DNA of 64,000 nucleotides from NCBI GenBank assembly GCA_029204225.1, contig CM055110.1, positions 45,532,267 through 45,596,266 on the forward strand. Direction: 5' to 3'. Source of the DNA: Diphasiastrum complanatum. Lineage: Eukaryota > Streptophyta > Lycopodiopsida > Lycopodiales > Lycopodiaceae. A program made the position numbers and the translations under genes. The notes under the pieces are model-generated. The model was given only the letters and a program-made list of their open reading frames with translations. It did no database searches and was not told the DNA's origin. Shown one piece after another: positions 50,400 to 62,706 of the stretch; the stretch's first letter is position 1, and the number at the start of each line of letters is the position of its first letter.

Positions 50400-53020
50400 A
50401 ACCACTCTACATGCTCATTTCTTGGTTGAATGCATGATGTGCATGTTTGGTTTGAAAGCATGTGATTTCGGTTAATGAGAGACCTCCTCGAGTTGTCCTC
50501 TGACAGGCTGAACATTATACTACATTGATACCAGTCCTTTTCTACCTGATATGGGCCTTGATAACAATACAAAAGCTATCTATGAGGCTATAGACCTCAA
50601 AAAATATTCACTGAGTTCTTAGGTGGTTGGAAACTCTTTCAGGAACCTGCTTAGAAGTTGGTGAATGTTTTGCTGAACAACTGGAAATGCTCGCCTTCAC
50701 ACGTGTGTGTGGTGAGTGTTTGCAGTTTTCAAGGAAAATACTTGTTGTTCTTTTATTTTATTTTTTTCATCTTGTATTTTGAATTTTATAGTCTTATGGA
50801 TCTTATTGTGCTCTCGCATGCTTGAATGAAGAAATATGACAAGTGATAATATATTTTGGTAATTTCTTTGACAATATATTTTTATTGTTTCTAATAGTGT
50901 CTTCTTTTGTAAGAGTTTTATCTAGGGCAACTTTGTTTGGTTAATTACGTTGTCTGATACAATAGAATAATAATCATCAAGAAATCTTATCATGACAAAT
51001 ATCTTCATGTGAACTCAATAACAAGCTAGTATTTAGCAATTTTAGACTCATAAGTCCAAACTCGTCTTCTAAAAGACAAAGATGAAAGTTGTATCTTACG
51101 AGATTGAAGTTCCTATTACTTTTACCAAACTTTGTTATTATTTATTGAAAATTTAAATGTATAGATGCGAGTTATTATTGTGGTATTATGTCATGAAGGC
51201 CTCGCTTTTAATCTTCACAAAAAGTTGAAATACGACAATATGACATGGCAAGGCCTTTGTGGTACAACACCACATTGTTCTTGTTTATATTGTGATAGGA
51301 TTTCTTCGACATTTCATATCTCATCTTTTCCTTGACCTCATATTCTCAAAAATACCATTATGTGGTCTCCGTTTAAATTGAAAAAAAAGTTTATATTGTT
51401 ATTATGCGAGATGAAGCAAAAATGAGTGCGAACAATTACAAGCACTATTGTGATTGCAAGTTTTGAATTTGAAATTGAAAATTTAAACAATTTATTACTT
51501 TAATAACATGGATTGTTTTGGAGCCAAGGAACTCCAAAATCAAGCCAAATAGTAATATGTGACCTTTTGAAGACTACCTAAATTTTTTGAACTAGAGAAC
51601 ATTTATTCCACAATGAAGAAGCCTCAACCTCATAAACTCGAATGGTAATTTTTTTTACCAATTTTGTAAATTGATTTACTTTGGATTTGAATTCGAGAGA
51701 GTCTTTGCAACTTCTCAAATGACATAAAAAGTCAAATAAAAAACCTTTATTCTTAAAAGAAAGGCAAGCAACATATTTGCGATGCTCTCCCCCCCCCCCC
51801 ATCCAAGGGTGGATATATCATAACGTGGATTGTTCACCACCCTTGGATTTTGAAGCATTGTGATTGCTTGTTAGTCATAATGCAAAATTCAACATGGACG
51901 CTCAATTGGTTAGTTCATCTTCCTACAAGTGAGTTGGTGTATCAAACTTGAGTTGCTTGCCCACCCAGGTTCACTTTTCTATAATTTTAGGATACCAAAA
52001 AGCATTCTTCAAAATAAGTTTTAAAAAAGACGAACAAGAAGTTTTCTACATCCTAAAAGAGGGTGTTTGGCAATTTTTTCACCCTCATCCACCGATAGCG
52101 AAGTATAGAGGCTTTTTCACATGTGAAAACTTGGGGCCCCATGAGCGAGTTCTTTCAATCGACGTAAAATCACTTTTTTCATTTCTCCAAAAAAAACGTA
52201 CCTAGATGACTCCTCAAGTGAAATGTGTGCAAAGTTTGTTTATTTTTTTTTCCTGCATGCACCTTCGAGTGCCTTTCACACACACCTTCCGCACAAAACA
52301 TATTAAAACACAAAGGATACAGAAAAACAAAAACAAAAACAATTAATGTTTTTCACGTTGTTGTAAAATGTTCGACTTCAAGAGAGAAGGCAGCCCTTGC
52401 GGCTTGGACTACCGCCCTCGACCTAAGGTCCTTCCTCAACAAAATGGCCTTGGAATTGGACCTTCCAACCCTCCCTTAAAAACCAACCCACCCCAACCCA
52501 CCCACCAAAAAGTAATAGAGATGCGTTGCTTCTCGTCTCTTTCTCTTTCCTTCTTCCCTAATCTTCCTCTTCTTCTTTTTCTTCTTCTTGCATCCCCTCG
52601 CTCTCTCCCTCCCTCCCTACTCCTCCTCCTCCTTTCTCCTTTCCTATTCCACAAGCCAGGTATCTTCCTTACTGCCATCGCCATCCATTGGCTCGATCCT
52701 CGCTGCTGCTAGATGCCCATCATAAATCCTACAGACTTCATTCATTCCTCGATCATTTCTTCGGAAGCTTTTTTCAATCGACATAAATCCGGTACCAGAT
52801 TTTTAAATCCTGTTCCAGTTTGCTAGCAATCCCTCACAATCGCACACCCTCGTGCTGGCTGTTGTTCTGTAGAGGGCAGGACCTGGTGATTGAGATACTT
52901 GAGTTTCTTGCAGTTTTCACTTGCAAATTTATCCTGGACGTTGCATCTGGTAGTTGATTGAACGGATCTTTATAGGGGTGCAGTTGTTTAGGGTTTGTGA
53001 TCCAGAGCTGTGAGTGATAA
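50400..53020. other. Spacer upstream of the UFD1-domain gene
   Basis: No gene recognised. A CACACGTGTG palindrome lies near 50700 and a C12 run near 51790. From about 52530 to 52670 the plus strand is strongly pyrimidine-rich (TTCTTCTTTTTCTTCTTC), which suits a plant 5' UTR or promoter of the next gene. The Arg-rich minus-strand ORF there is its shadow. Confidence 0.5.
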
Positions 53021-53028
53021 TAAGCATT

Positions 53029-56000
53029 ATGGACTTTGAATTGCGAGCGGCAAAGGAGAAGTGGGAGAGGGAACAGAGGGAAAAGAAAGAAAGGGCCAGA
53101 GCGCGCCTTGAAAGGGAAAGAAAAGCCAAGGACGAGGCTGCGAGATTGCGAGAGGCTCTGGAAACATCTCAGCGTGTTCGTCGCATAGAGGCAGCCGAAG
53201 CTTCCTTGGCCGTAAGTAATTTGTCCTCGTAGAAATGAGAACGTTGATGGAATGTATACAGAATGAGTTTTCCTTCCACCCTCCAGAGGCCACTGTGTTA
53301 GATGATTTTTCACTGGATTGTATTATCACTCACCTAATCTCCGTTGAGATGATCCAAAAAAAGGTTGAAGTAAATTGATTGAACAGCCTATTGCTGCATA
53401 CCTTTGGTATATCTGAAGGCATTCCAATCTGTTTTTAAGCTTCCTTTGAAACCCTAAGATAGAACCATCCACGTATACGGTATCATGTGAGGCTTTCAAT
53501 GTTGCCAAAGCGCTTTAATATGCCCACGAATGACTTTCGCCCACACAGGCGTACGAGTATTTCAAGTATGCCGAAGTTTGCCATACTTGTATCATATATG
53601 TCACAAGATATATGTTCCCGAAAAAGAGATACTGTCTTTCCATTGTAGTATGTTTGCCTGGTTGTTTTTGCAAAATAGCTTGTTCTAGACTCTAGTTTAC
53701 ATTTGGAACTTCTAAGTGTTATTGTAGTAGTTCACCTGTTCATCTTCAGTTGATAGGTACTGGTAAGGCTAAATCTGGTTCTTTAGATTCCCTATATTGC
53801 TGAGTTACAGATTTTTACGAGCACTAGTCCAATGCAGTTATCTGTTATACGGCCCATGTACAGACCGTATATCTTTCTTCATTCCCCCACAAACGGTTGT
53901 ACTGCTACGGGTACAGATCGTTGGTATGAGAATTTTTACAACTATGATTGGCTGTGGTTTAAAGACTTAATTTTGTTGCCAGCCTCTTTTTTCAAGGCTT
54001 GTCTGTGGTATCTGTTACCTTTTTGTCCAATGATAAATGTGGAACTTGGAAGATTTCGTGCAAATTTTGGTACCTTTTTCTTATAAGCTTAGCTTGCTGG
54101 TAGCCTGGTATTATGTGTTATCCTGTCAGCTCTGTTTTGGTAGTTAAAGACCTAAGTAGCTTCTAGGGATGATTCGACTTATAGCATTATGAAGCTGTGG
54201 GTGGCGGAAGATTCAAATTTGTGTTTCTAATGATATTTTGACATGTGGAGGATGATTTCAGGCTCAACAACAAGAAGAGGAAGATGTCCAGTTGGGGGAT
54301 GGCATTAGGTTCAACAGACTATTGAAAGTCATTCCAATTTCTGGAGATGGAGATAAAATCAGGTTGCCTGGATCAGCTTTTGATGCGTTGACTTCTCAAA
54401 ATGCTTTGGATAAAGGGCCAATGTTTTTTGAGGTTTCAGCCATCCCTCATCATGCTCCTGACGGAAAAACAACTAGTTCAAATCATGTGACTCATGCAGG
54501 TGTTTTAGAGTTTACTGCAATGGAAGGTTTTGTGGAGTTGCCTCCACATGTATTGATAAACCATGGCCTTTCAAAAGGCGTAGTGAGCGGTAATATACAA
54601 GCACGAATACGTTATGTGCGGCTACCAAAGGGTCTGTATGTGAAATTTCAAGCTGAGGATTTAGACTTTTGTGAGTTGATTAACCAAAAAGCGGTGCTCG
54701 AAACAACCCTACGGCAGCATGCAACACTCTCACAGGGCGATCTATTAGTAGTTTCTCACGGAGGACAAGAATACCGTCTGCATGTTTTGGAAGTTAAACC
54801 TGCATCTAGTGTTTCTGTTTTAGAGACAGATATAGAAGTGGATGTTGTTGGACCATCTGGAGATGGTACAAGATCCACGGGAAGGCTACCTCTGAATATA
54901 GGAAAGCCTGAAGGAGGAATTGTTGAAGAAGGTAAATATGTATATTTCAAGTTCAATATTGATGGGCAGCTGTCAAAGGCAGCAGGAGCAGGAGAAGTTG
55001 ATATTCTGATCCATCTGACTAGTGAAGATGATGGAGCTGATGCCGATCTGTATGTCTCTGATCATTCAATACTCTTTCCAACTCAGCATCAACACCATTG
55101 GGCTTCTCACAACAAAGGGAAAAAGATTGTTTCCTTGACCGGTCCAGGTAAAAATGTTGAGGCTGGAACCTACAGTATAGGTGTCCATGGCTTCAAGGGG
55201 CTGACAAAGTTTGCTGTCTTGGTGGAAGTGACTGCACATGTAGAGCAAAGATCACAAGGGCAAAAGCTGGGAAGTGCAAGGAGCGTGCAAGAACGCGGTC
55301 AGCAAGTTCAAACAGATGTTGCAGTTTGTGCAAATTGCAAGCAATTAGTGCCTTCTCGCACACTTTCTTTGCATGAGGCATATTGTATACGTCACAACAC
55401 AGTTTGCAGTCATCCAGATTGTGGTATTGTACTAAGAAAAGAGGAAATGAACAATCATGTACATTGTGAGAGGTGTGGACAAGCTTTTGGTCGGGAGGAG
55501 TTGGAAAAGCATATGGTGGTCTCCCATCGCCCTCTTCAATGTGCTTGTGGTGCAGAACTACCAATGGAGGAAATGGTACGAGTTTCTGATGCTTATCATC
55601 TCAAAGGCTAAAACAGATATTAAAGGGGCCTAATTCAATATTTAAATGCATGTGTCTTTAATTTGTGTGAAAAACTGAGATGCTCATCAACATTTGAAAA
55701 AGTTAAAATAGGAACAAGACACAGTTTTATTCTGAAAAAACAGCGTGTGGATAGTCTAGTGTTTGCATACTTTTGTACTACTGATAGGTTATGAAGCTCT
55801 TCATAGGCCTTCTTTTATCTTAAACTGTACAATATATCTAAAACGAAATGATTATACTTCAAGTTTTGGAGTATCTGATATGTTTTTTTCATGTCGGTGA
55901 CTGACGGTTGCAGGTAACTCATCGTGCCACAGTCTGCCCCTTGAGGAAAATAACTTGCAAGTTCTGTGGAGATGAGGTTCAGGCAGGTGGTGCATCTGAA

Positions 56001-56486
56001 AATCTTCGTGATAGACTGCGGGGACTAACTCAACATGAGAGCTCATGCGGTTCAAGGACAGATGCATGTAATTTGTGTGGTCGATCTGTCATGTTGAAAG
56101 AAATGGAACTTCATCGAGCAGCTGCTCATGGCCCAGCTTCCAACCCAATGAAAGAGATGAAAGCTTCAAATCCAAATCCTAATTTGGCCATGAAGGAAGT
56201 TCCAGAACTTAATCACAGCTCTGCAGTGATTAGTGATGGCAAAACTCTGATGTGTCCAATCTGCAGCAGAGAGTTTGGTGGTGTAAACTCAGAGCAAGAA
56301 GTCAGTTTTCACATGGACCATGATCATTTTTTGTCGATGGAAATTGAGGATGTACAAAAATCAGATTCAACACCTGCTATCAGGAGTGACACGTTTCGCC
56401 AAACACTCTCAGTCTCATGTCCCATTTGTGGTATGGCTGTACATAGTGAGCGGGACTTGAACTCTCACATAGATTTGGTGCATTGA
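53029..56486 (+). CDS. UFD1-domain/zinc-finger protein (plant PRLI-interacting factor K type), 3 exons, 689 aa
   Basis: Exons 53029-53211, 54262-55575 and 55914-56486. The introns (1050 and 338 bp) have GT-AG ends and phase 0. Residues 1-61 are a highly charged helix (MDFELRAAKEKWEREQREKK...), probably coiled coil. About 75-264 is a UFD1-like double-psi domain (FNRLLKVIP, KIRLPGSAFDAL, GVLEFTAMEGFVELPPHVL, VKFQAEDLDF). About 275-391 is a beta-rich segment resembling a pre-peptidase C-terminal fold (DADLYVSDH, GTYSIGVHGF). From about 400 come Cys/His-rich TRAF/XAF1-like fingers (CANCKQL, CERCGQAFGREELEKH, CPLRKITCKFC) and two C-terminal C2H2 fingers (CPICSREF...HMDHDH; CPICGMAVHSERDLNSHIDL). 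UFD1 domains bind ubiquitin and the p97/CDC48 system, and that role here is inferred from the family. No lesion was seen. The start is the first ATG giving the conserved helix. Confidence 0.93.
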
Positions 56487-56869
56487 TTGTTCATGTCAAA
56501 TTTTTTAACCAATAAGGATTGGAAGTGATGTTAAATTCTGTCCATTCCCTCTTTTGGTGAATTTTAATTATCTACATGGCATTGTGAATTGTGATTAATA
56601 TAAAAAAAGCAAAATTGTACTGCATGGGCAAAAATGAAGAGTTTATCATGGCTTGTGGCTTTGTCATTGAAATAATGCTTGGTCACCAACTTATCTAGCA
56701 ATCAATTTGTGGCAAGGTTTCCCCTTTTAAGTGCCAGAAGCAGTCTTCTACAGTTTTCAATATTTTGGTGCTGCTTCTCATGTCATTATTTAGTAAATTC
56801 AGTTATACATTTCTGTATGCGATTGGCTGGCTGTTGTATATAGAAAATTTGGATATTGTGAATTTTATA

Positions 56870-57330
56870 AAGGCATGGCTGCCTCTTGGTCTATTTAAGA
56901 CACCCCCTCTCTTGTGAGGGAACTTTTATTGTATTGTTATTTTCTCTTGTGTGAATAAAGAAGATCCTCGACGAGCTTTTGACAATCTTGGAGCTCCTTG
57001 TTCATGGCTGTTTTCTTGAGTGAATCTCCTATGAACATGCTTTCCCTTCTCTTGTTTGTGGATGTGGAATAGAGTAAGTTTCCTGTTTTCTTTCTTTATG
57101 CAATGTGGATGGTAGTTGTGCATTAGATTTCTTGTTCTTACTTAAGTAATTTTTCAGCATCCAGGTAAACTAAATAGACTGGAATTGTGATCCAGATATT
57201 GCGTATCTTCTAACAATCCAGTTCTTGATTGTTCTTGGGTTATCCAGGAATCAAGAGATGGGTGTTTCTTGATTCTTGGATTGCTAGTATGCTGATAGGT
57301 AGTTAGTTCTTGTTTCTTGTTCTTGATCTG
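56870..57330 (+). repeat. LTR-like repeat, copy B
   Basis: Colinear with copy A (49720-50330) in the same orientation. It has TCTATTTAAGACACC (TATA-like) and GTGTGAATAAAG (polyadenylation-like) in the order expected of an LTR promoter/terminator. It lies about 400 bp downstream of the UFD1-domain gene. Confidence 0.6.
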
Positions 57331-57339
57331 TAAATTAAT

Positions 57340-58390
57340 CTAGGTGCATTACTGTTTCTGAATATCTAGAGTTAATTATTAACAAGAATCGCTGATTGTT
57401 CACTTGTTTGAAACGCTGATCTGTTTGTGAACGAGTCTTGGTTGCATGCGAATTTGTGTGCATGTATCTGGAGTGTTCGAATCCTTTTCATTCCATTGAC
57501 AGGTTGGGAAACGTGTCTGAGTAAATTGCTAAATCTTTCTGCCTGAATCGGTTCAAACTAAAAAGATCAATCCTAACGAACCAGCTTTTTGGAACGGGCA
57601 GAAACACCCGATTTCCAGAGTTAAAAAAACCAAGAAGAGCGTAAAAAAATCGTGTTCACAGATTCCTGCGCAGGAATCTGTGAACATCCAGAGTGAAAAA
57701 TATCCATTCCCGTTAATACATACATTCGAATGTCATTTCAAACTATTTGAAGAAGCTCGAAGACCTTGTCATCTCCGACTACTTCGACGATCGACCGAAT
57801 TATCCAAAATATCTTAAGTGTTCGAATGATTCGACAATCGACTGTTGGTGGAAGATTGAGCATCAGAAGTTACATCACATTTAGGCTATAATTACTTGTG
57901 TTGCTCGTGCTCCATATTGAGCAAATGCTCTTGTGACAAGCATTCAGTGTCAAATATCAATAATACCTTCTACTATATGTGTCTAATCTGGATATGCGTG
58001 TGTTGTTATTGATTGCACTTTTTTTCTAATTACTTATCTTAGTTCGCTAGGCTCAATCTGATCAAATCACAAACGTTCTAGACTCCTTAGAATTCGATCA
58101 GACGACGACTGTCTATGATGTCTGAGGAACAAATGCTATCTTTCTGCACTACTGAAGCATCCTCATTTGCTATTCACTACTTGCTAATGTGCTTGATTGT
58201 GTTTTCTTTTTGCTCTCAAGTTTGCAAGTTTTTGGTTTCCATAGTTAAAGTTTTTGCATTAGCAAGTACAAGGAGCATTTGAGCTAACCTCCACCCTCAC
58301 TCTCTCTCTCCACCTTCTCTCTATTACTCTCTTCTATTCTATTCTTCTCCTTCACAAGATCATGATTTATGTTAGTTTAGTGGAGTAGAG
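57340..58390. other. Spacer before copia-6
   Basis: Contains an inverted pair TCACAGATTCCTGCG/CGCAGGAATCTGTGA (about 57656-57685), a perfect 15-bp palindrome arm pair. No gene or LTR end was recognised. Repeated TTCGA-containing phrases near 57720-57840 suggest retroelement leader or LTR sequence. Confidence 0.4.
57656..57685. repeat. Perfect palindrome
   Basis: TCACAGATTCCTGCG followed directly by CGCAGGAATCTGTGA, 15-bp arms with no spacer. It could be a cruciform or hairpin site. No known function. Confidence 0.8.
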
Positions 58391-58396
58391 TTAGGG

Positions 58397-60490
58397 GTGT
58401 GTAGTGTTAGTGGTGATAGAGTTAGAGAAAAAATAGAGAACTACCTAAAAGTAGTCGAATCCGTAAGCAAAGAAGAAGCTGTAGACTGTCTAGTTGGTAA
58501 ACAGACTAGAAAACCATTTAAATCAAGCCATCAGCATATTGCTAGAGGATTGCTAGACGTTGTACATTCAGACATTTGTGGCCCGATAAAAAATCCTTCA
58601 CTGAAGAATGCCAAGTATTTTATAACTTTTATTGATGAATTTTCTAGGACTATGGTGTATTTTATTAAGAAGAAATCAAAAGCCTTCAACTGCTTCAGAA
58701 TCTTCAAGGAGCATGCAGAGAAGGAGACTGGACGGACGATCAAGACTCTAAGGTCAGAGAACGGTGGAGAATATATCTTTATCGAGTTTAAGGAGTACTG
58801 CCAAAGCCGAGGCATTGAGCAGCAATTCATCACTCCTTATAGTCCTCAGTCTAATGGCTTAGCCAAGAGAAAGAACCGTACCCTGGTTGAATTTGCCAAA
58901 TGTATGCTAGCGCATGCATCGTTGCCCAAGAGATTCTGGGCTGAAGTTGTCTCCACTACAGCTTACGTCTAGAACAGATGTTCGACCAAGGCCCTCTCAG
59001 AGACACCCCACGAGGTGTAGACAGGCTCTAAGCCTTTGAAGCACCTAAAAGTGTTTGGGTGCGTTGCCTACATGCAAATCCCAAAAGACGCGAGGAAGAA
59101 ATTGGACTTCCAAGGTCTCAAGACCATCCTGATCGGATACACTTCATCTGATAATACATATAAGCTGTATGATCCTGATACCTAGCACATCTTGTATAGT
59201 CAGGATACAGTCTTTCTCGAGGATCAGTTCGTCAACCTCAAAGGCAAGGATATTGCTCCAGGAGAACCTTCATCACCTGCCATTGACACAACAGTCCGAG
59301 CTTCTGGCTCAGGCGCGTCTATTGTCAACCCACTTCGTGATAGTGAATCAGATGAAGATGTTGCTGCTAACCAGCAACAAGTCCCAAGAGCGGTTCATCA
59401 GTCGAATCCTCCCAAAAGATCAAACCGAGTGCGCACATAGCCCACAAGGTATACTCCAGAGTCTGCTTGTCTCTTGATACAGGAACCGACGACAGTCGAA
59501 GAGGCACTCAACCAACCAAACTCTGATCTCTGGAGGGAAGCTATGGACAGAGAGTATTTCTTTCTGATCAAGAACCAAACGTGGTCATTAGTCGAAGTTC
59601 TTATTGGCTGCGATATCATTGATTGCAAATGGATCTTCAAGATCAAATACAATGTCAATGGAGCAATTGATCAAAGGAAGGCAAGGTTGGTGGCACGAGG
59701 ATTCACTTAGATTCCGAACGTCGACTACAACGAGACTTTCAGTCCAGTAGTCAAACATTCGTTGATCTGAATGCTCGTCTTATGCTGCAGCTGTCGACCT
59801 TGAGGTACATCAACTTGATGTACAAACAACTTATCTGAATGGAGTTATACAAGAAGATATTTACATGATCTAGCCTTGGAAGGTATGAAGAATCACTCTC
59901 ATGTACGCAATGGTCTGTACAAGACCAGATATCTATTTTGCAATAAGCTCACTCAGCCAATATATGGCTAATCTTGGCATTACCCATTGGAAAGGCTCTC
60001 ATAAGAGTCATGAGATATATTTGAGCTACCATGGACTAGTGCATCTGCTATGGAGATGTCAACAACGACAATCTTCATCAGCTCAGTGGTTCTGATGCAA
60101 GAGGAGATGTAGACAATCGTAAGTCCACATCTAGATTTACAGAAGCAAAATACATTGTTGTTTTTCCAATCTATTAAGGAAGCGTTTTGGTTGAGAAATT
60201 TACTGTCAGACGTTAATCTGTATCAGTACAGCCCTACAATTTTCTTTTGTGATAATCAGAGTGCTATTGCCTTATGGGCCAACCCTAGATTTCACTCTAG
60301 GAGTAAGCACATTGAAATCAGATATCACTACATCAGAGGCAAGGTTCTCAACAAAGAGGTGAGCTTAACGTATTGCAGAACGCAGGACGTGGTTGCAGAT
60401 ATTTTCATGAAAGCATTAAGTGTTAATGCACATAACAAATTTTGTGCATTGCTCAGTCTGAAGATCAAGGCATTCACGGATCCAAATTAA
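58397..60490 (+). pseudogene. Copia-6 pol pseudogene with recurrent TAG stops
   Basis: The integrase core shows VVHSDICGP and FIDEFSRTMVYF, but LRSENGGEY has Glu where the second catalytic Asp belongs, and NGLAKRKNRT has Lys where the catalytic Glu belongs. RT start motifs: LWREAMDREY, CKWIFKIKYNVNGAI, KARLVARGFT, VDYNETFSPV. RNase H motifs: TRPDIYFAISSLSQYMAN, IFFCDNQSAIAL, HSRSKHIEIRYHYIRG and VVADIFMKAL. In-frame TAGs at 58970, 59018, 59183, 59438, 59708 and 59871 and at least one frameshift near 59750-59790 kill it. The stretch between about 59890 and 59900 skips the RT active-site region. Confidence 0.85.
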
Positions 60491-60502
60491 GAGGGGGGGG
60501 GG

Positions 60503-61181
60503 TGTTGGATTTATTTCCTCTACTCTCCTAAAATCCCATTTTAATTTGCCTCCATTCATGTTGCATCTTTACTCACGTTGTCACGCAGTCTGCATATTTA
60601 CATATAAATTCTCACAGGAGAAGACAAGGCAAAAAAATCGCGACGCTGTGTTTTTACACATGTTTTGATGACAAGTGAAAAAGGCAACACCATCTTACAA
60701 AATGCCGAAGGTGCCCCAGAAAGCAAAGGCACCCTGTAAATCAAATCCTAAGGCATTTCATTAGAGTGTCGCATTTTTCACATCTTCACCAACGTTCATT
60801 TCAGCGAAGGCTGACGTCGTGGCCTTCTCACGCTCATCCCATGCAACTGTGCAATCAGATTTGACAACGACAGCAGCCACCCACGATCTCCTACAGACAA
60901 CACATCCACTTTGTACTTTCTTCATCTGCACACCTATAAAACTTATGTATATATGTTGGATACCATCTGCGTATCCAGTATGTGTGTGAAAATAATAGCA
61001 TCAGAAACTTATCAAAGATAGATGAAGTCGATGCCTTGTGCATTGATTCTTTATTGTCAGTAATAGGTTTTATTCCTTTACAGATTGAATTAGCTTTGTA
61101 GAACAGGCGGTTTCGTCCGCTATTGTCTTGTGCTCTACCGCATTATCGACATGTATATTTGATATACTTAATCTGATAACA
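60503..61181 (+). repeat. Copia-6 3' LTR (right end tentative)
   Basis: Opens TGTTGGATTTATTTCCTC directly after a G-rich purine tract. It contains CCTATAAAACTTATG (TATA-like, about 60930). The right end is placed at ATAACA by TG...CA logic only. Confidence 0.6.
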
Positions 61182-61559
61182 GCTCTTTGTTCTGCGTTTT
61201 GTGTCAATATTGCTATGCTTATTTTTCATTATGTCTGACTTTCTAGTTGCTCAATTTGGTAATATGGTTTTAGACGACCAATATTTAGTCTTGCCTTTCG
61301 CGAATCATTCTCGACTGATTATCAGTCGAGCTCAGTCTAGCTCTTCGCGAATCATTCGTGACAGGTAATTTGTCTAGCTATTCGCGACAATTATTCTTCT
61401 GGTGTTTTATTAACGTTTGGCTACGTAATCAGAACGACCGTGATTTCCATCACTAACGTTCTGTTCGTTTCTGATAGGCGTAGTCATGCTTAGGGAGAGA
61501 GTTATATAGCTCATTCAGCTGCGCACGAACACTTTTCGTTCGTGTTCGTTCTCTTTTTG

Positions 61560-61893
61560 AGCTATTTTCGTTTCTCATACACAACACACTCTCTTTTTCC
61601 AACAACAGCAGCTTCAAAGTGACATTTCTCACTTCGTATAGTGTATTCCCAAGCTTCTTTCGAGGATTGGATTTTTTTTATATGGCCAATCTGTGTGTCG
61701 AAGATGTTAAGGGTGATCAAGGCGAAAACCCCTTGAGCTTCCACTTGGAAATGGCTTGCTCATGGACACTGGAAATTAGTTCGGTTCCATCAACTAACCA
61801 TCAGTACTACTCTCATCTTAAATTTTCATAAGTGGGAATTCGAACCATCAAATCTGTCTACCATTAGAGCAGATTGTGGTTGCGAATCCATCT
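61560..61893 (-). pseudogene. gag: Copia-7 gag N-terminal remnant
   Basis: On the minus strand an ATG near 61893 opens MDSQPQSALMVDRFDGSNSH, then a stop where a Trp is expected before KFKM. After a few broken frames it continues ALITLNIFDTQIGHIKKIQS and SKEAWEY. This order (DRFDGSNF..W..KM, then ...KEAWE) is that of copia gag N-termini. The rest of the element is absent below 61560. Confidence 0.7.
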
Positions 61894-62096
61894 AAAATTT
61901 TAGGATGAGTGTATGCAGATAGTAGATTGTATGACTAAAAAGAATTATAGCAAAAGTCTACACTATATCAGAATTATTATTCTAATAATGTATGTTCTAA
62001 TGATAATGTCTATACGCTTTGATACCAAGCTAAAACTCTGATACCATGTTAATATCAAATAAACAGAGAGATAGCTCTGATATTATGTTGATACCA

Positions 62097-62706
62097 TGTT
62101 GGGAAATTCGCGTCGTATCAATGAGAGACGAGCAGAATCCTCAGTACATGTAACTATGTCTATCGTATTCAGATCAGATTCGAACGAATCGAAATCTATC
62201 TTACTTGATCACAACTTCGAAGTCATTGGATCAAAAAACTCGATTCCATAGCCATGCACGAATTCACCGAGTTATAGATTTGGATTTTATGTGCGAAAGC
62301 GTAAAGCGTCTAGGTGATTAGAACAACGAATTCGACTTCTGTTATCAGTCAAACAAATAGTTTAATCCACGAATAATTTATCTACGAGCATAAGTCTATT
62401 TGAACATAAATCAAATAAGCATTCAATCAAAACATACACGGCTCGAATTATGGAATGGAGATATTAATTAGTCGTGAATGATAACAGTCTCAATGCAGAC
62501 AAAGTCGCGTTATTTCTAAGACAATACTATGTAGTAACAGAGAAAAAGAACAAAACAATTGTGTTTTGGATGTTCAATCACGTTTTCATTAACCATTAAC
62601 CTGTCAACTGATAAGTTGATGGGTATTTGTACAGATGGTGGGTTTTGACATTCTACGAGTAAATTTTTTGTGAGTTTTGCGAGTTTCTTCTACCCATGAT
62701 CCAACA
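62097..62706 (-). repeat. Copia-7 5' LTR (about 610 bp)
   Basis: In plus orientation it begins TGTTGGGAAATTCGCG after TTGATACCA (primer-site complement TGGTATCA) and ends GATCCAACA, giving six-base inverted ends TGTTGG/CCAACA. The minus-strand gag remnant follows at the expected distance. Its outer 50 bp also belong to the foldback structure, so the boundary is uncertain. Confidence 0.6.

Larger units (their letters stand above)
58397..61181 (+). mobile_element. Copia-6: decayed Ty1/copia pol with 3' LTR
   Basis: Plus strand: integrase (58480-58972), integrase C-terminus/linker (to about 59440), RT start (59474-59750), an internal gap with YxDD lost, RNase H end (59900-60490), a purine tract (AAGAGGGGGGGGGG, 60489-60502) and a 3' LTR from TGTTGGATTT at 60503 to about 61181 (ending ATAACA, tentative). 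The 5' LTR, gag and protease were not found. It is a different lineage from copia-2/4, judged by linker and RNase H sequence. Confidence 0.82.

Noticed and set aside
52436-52684. Arg/Glu/Gly-rich minus-strand ORF
   Set aside because: Antisense of a pyrimidine-rich plant 5' UTR/promoter. No domain and no splice context.
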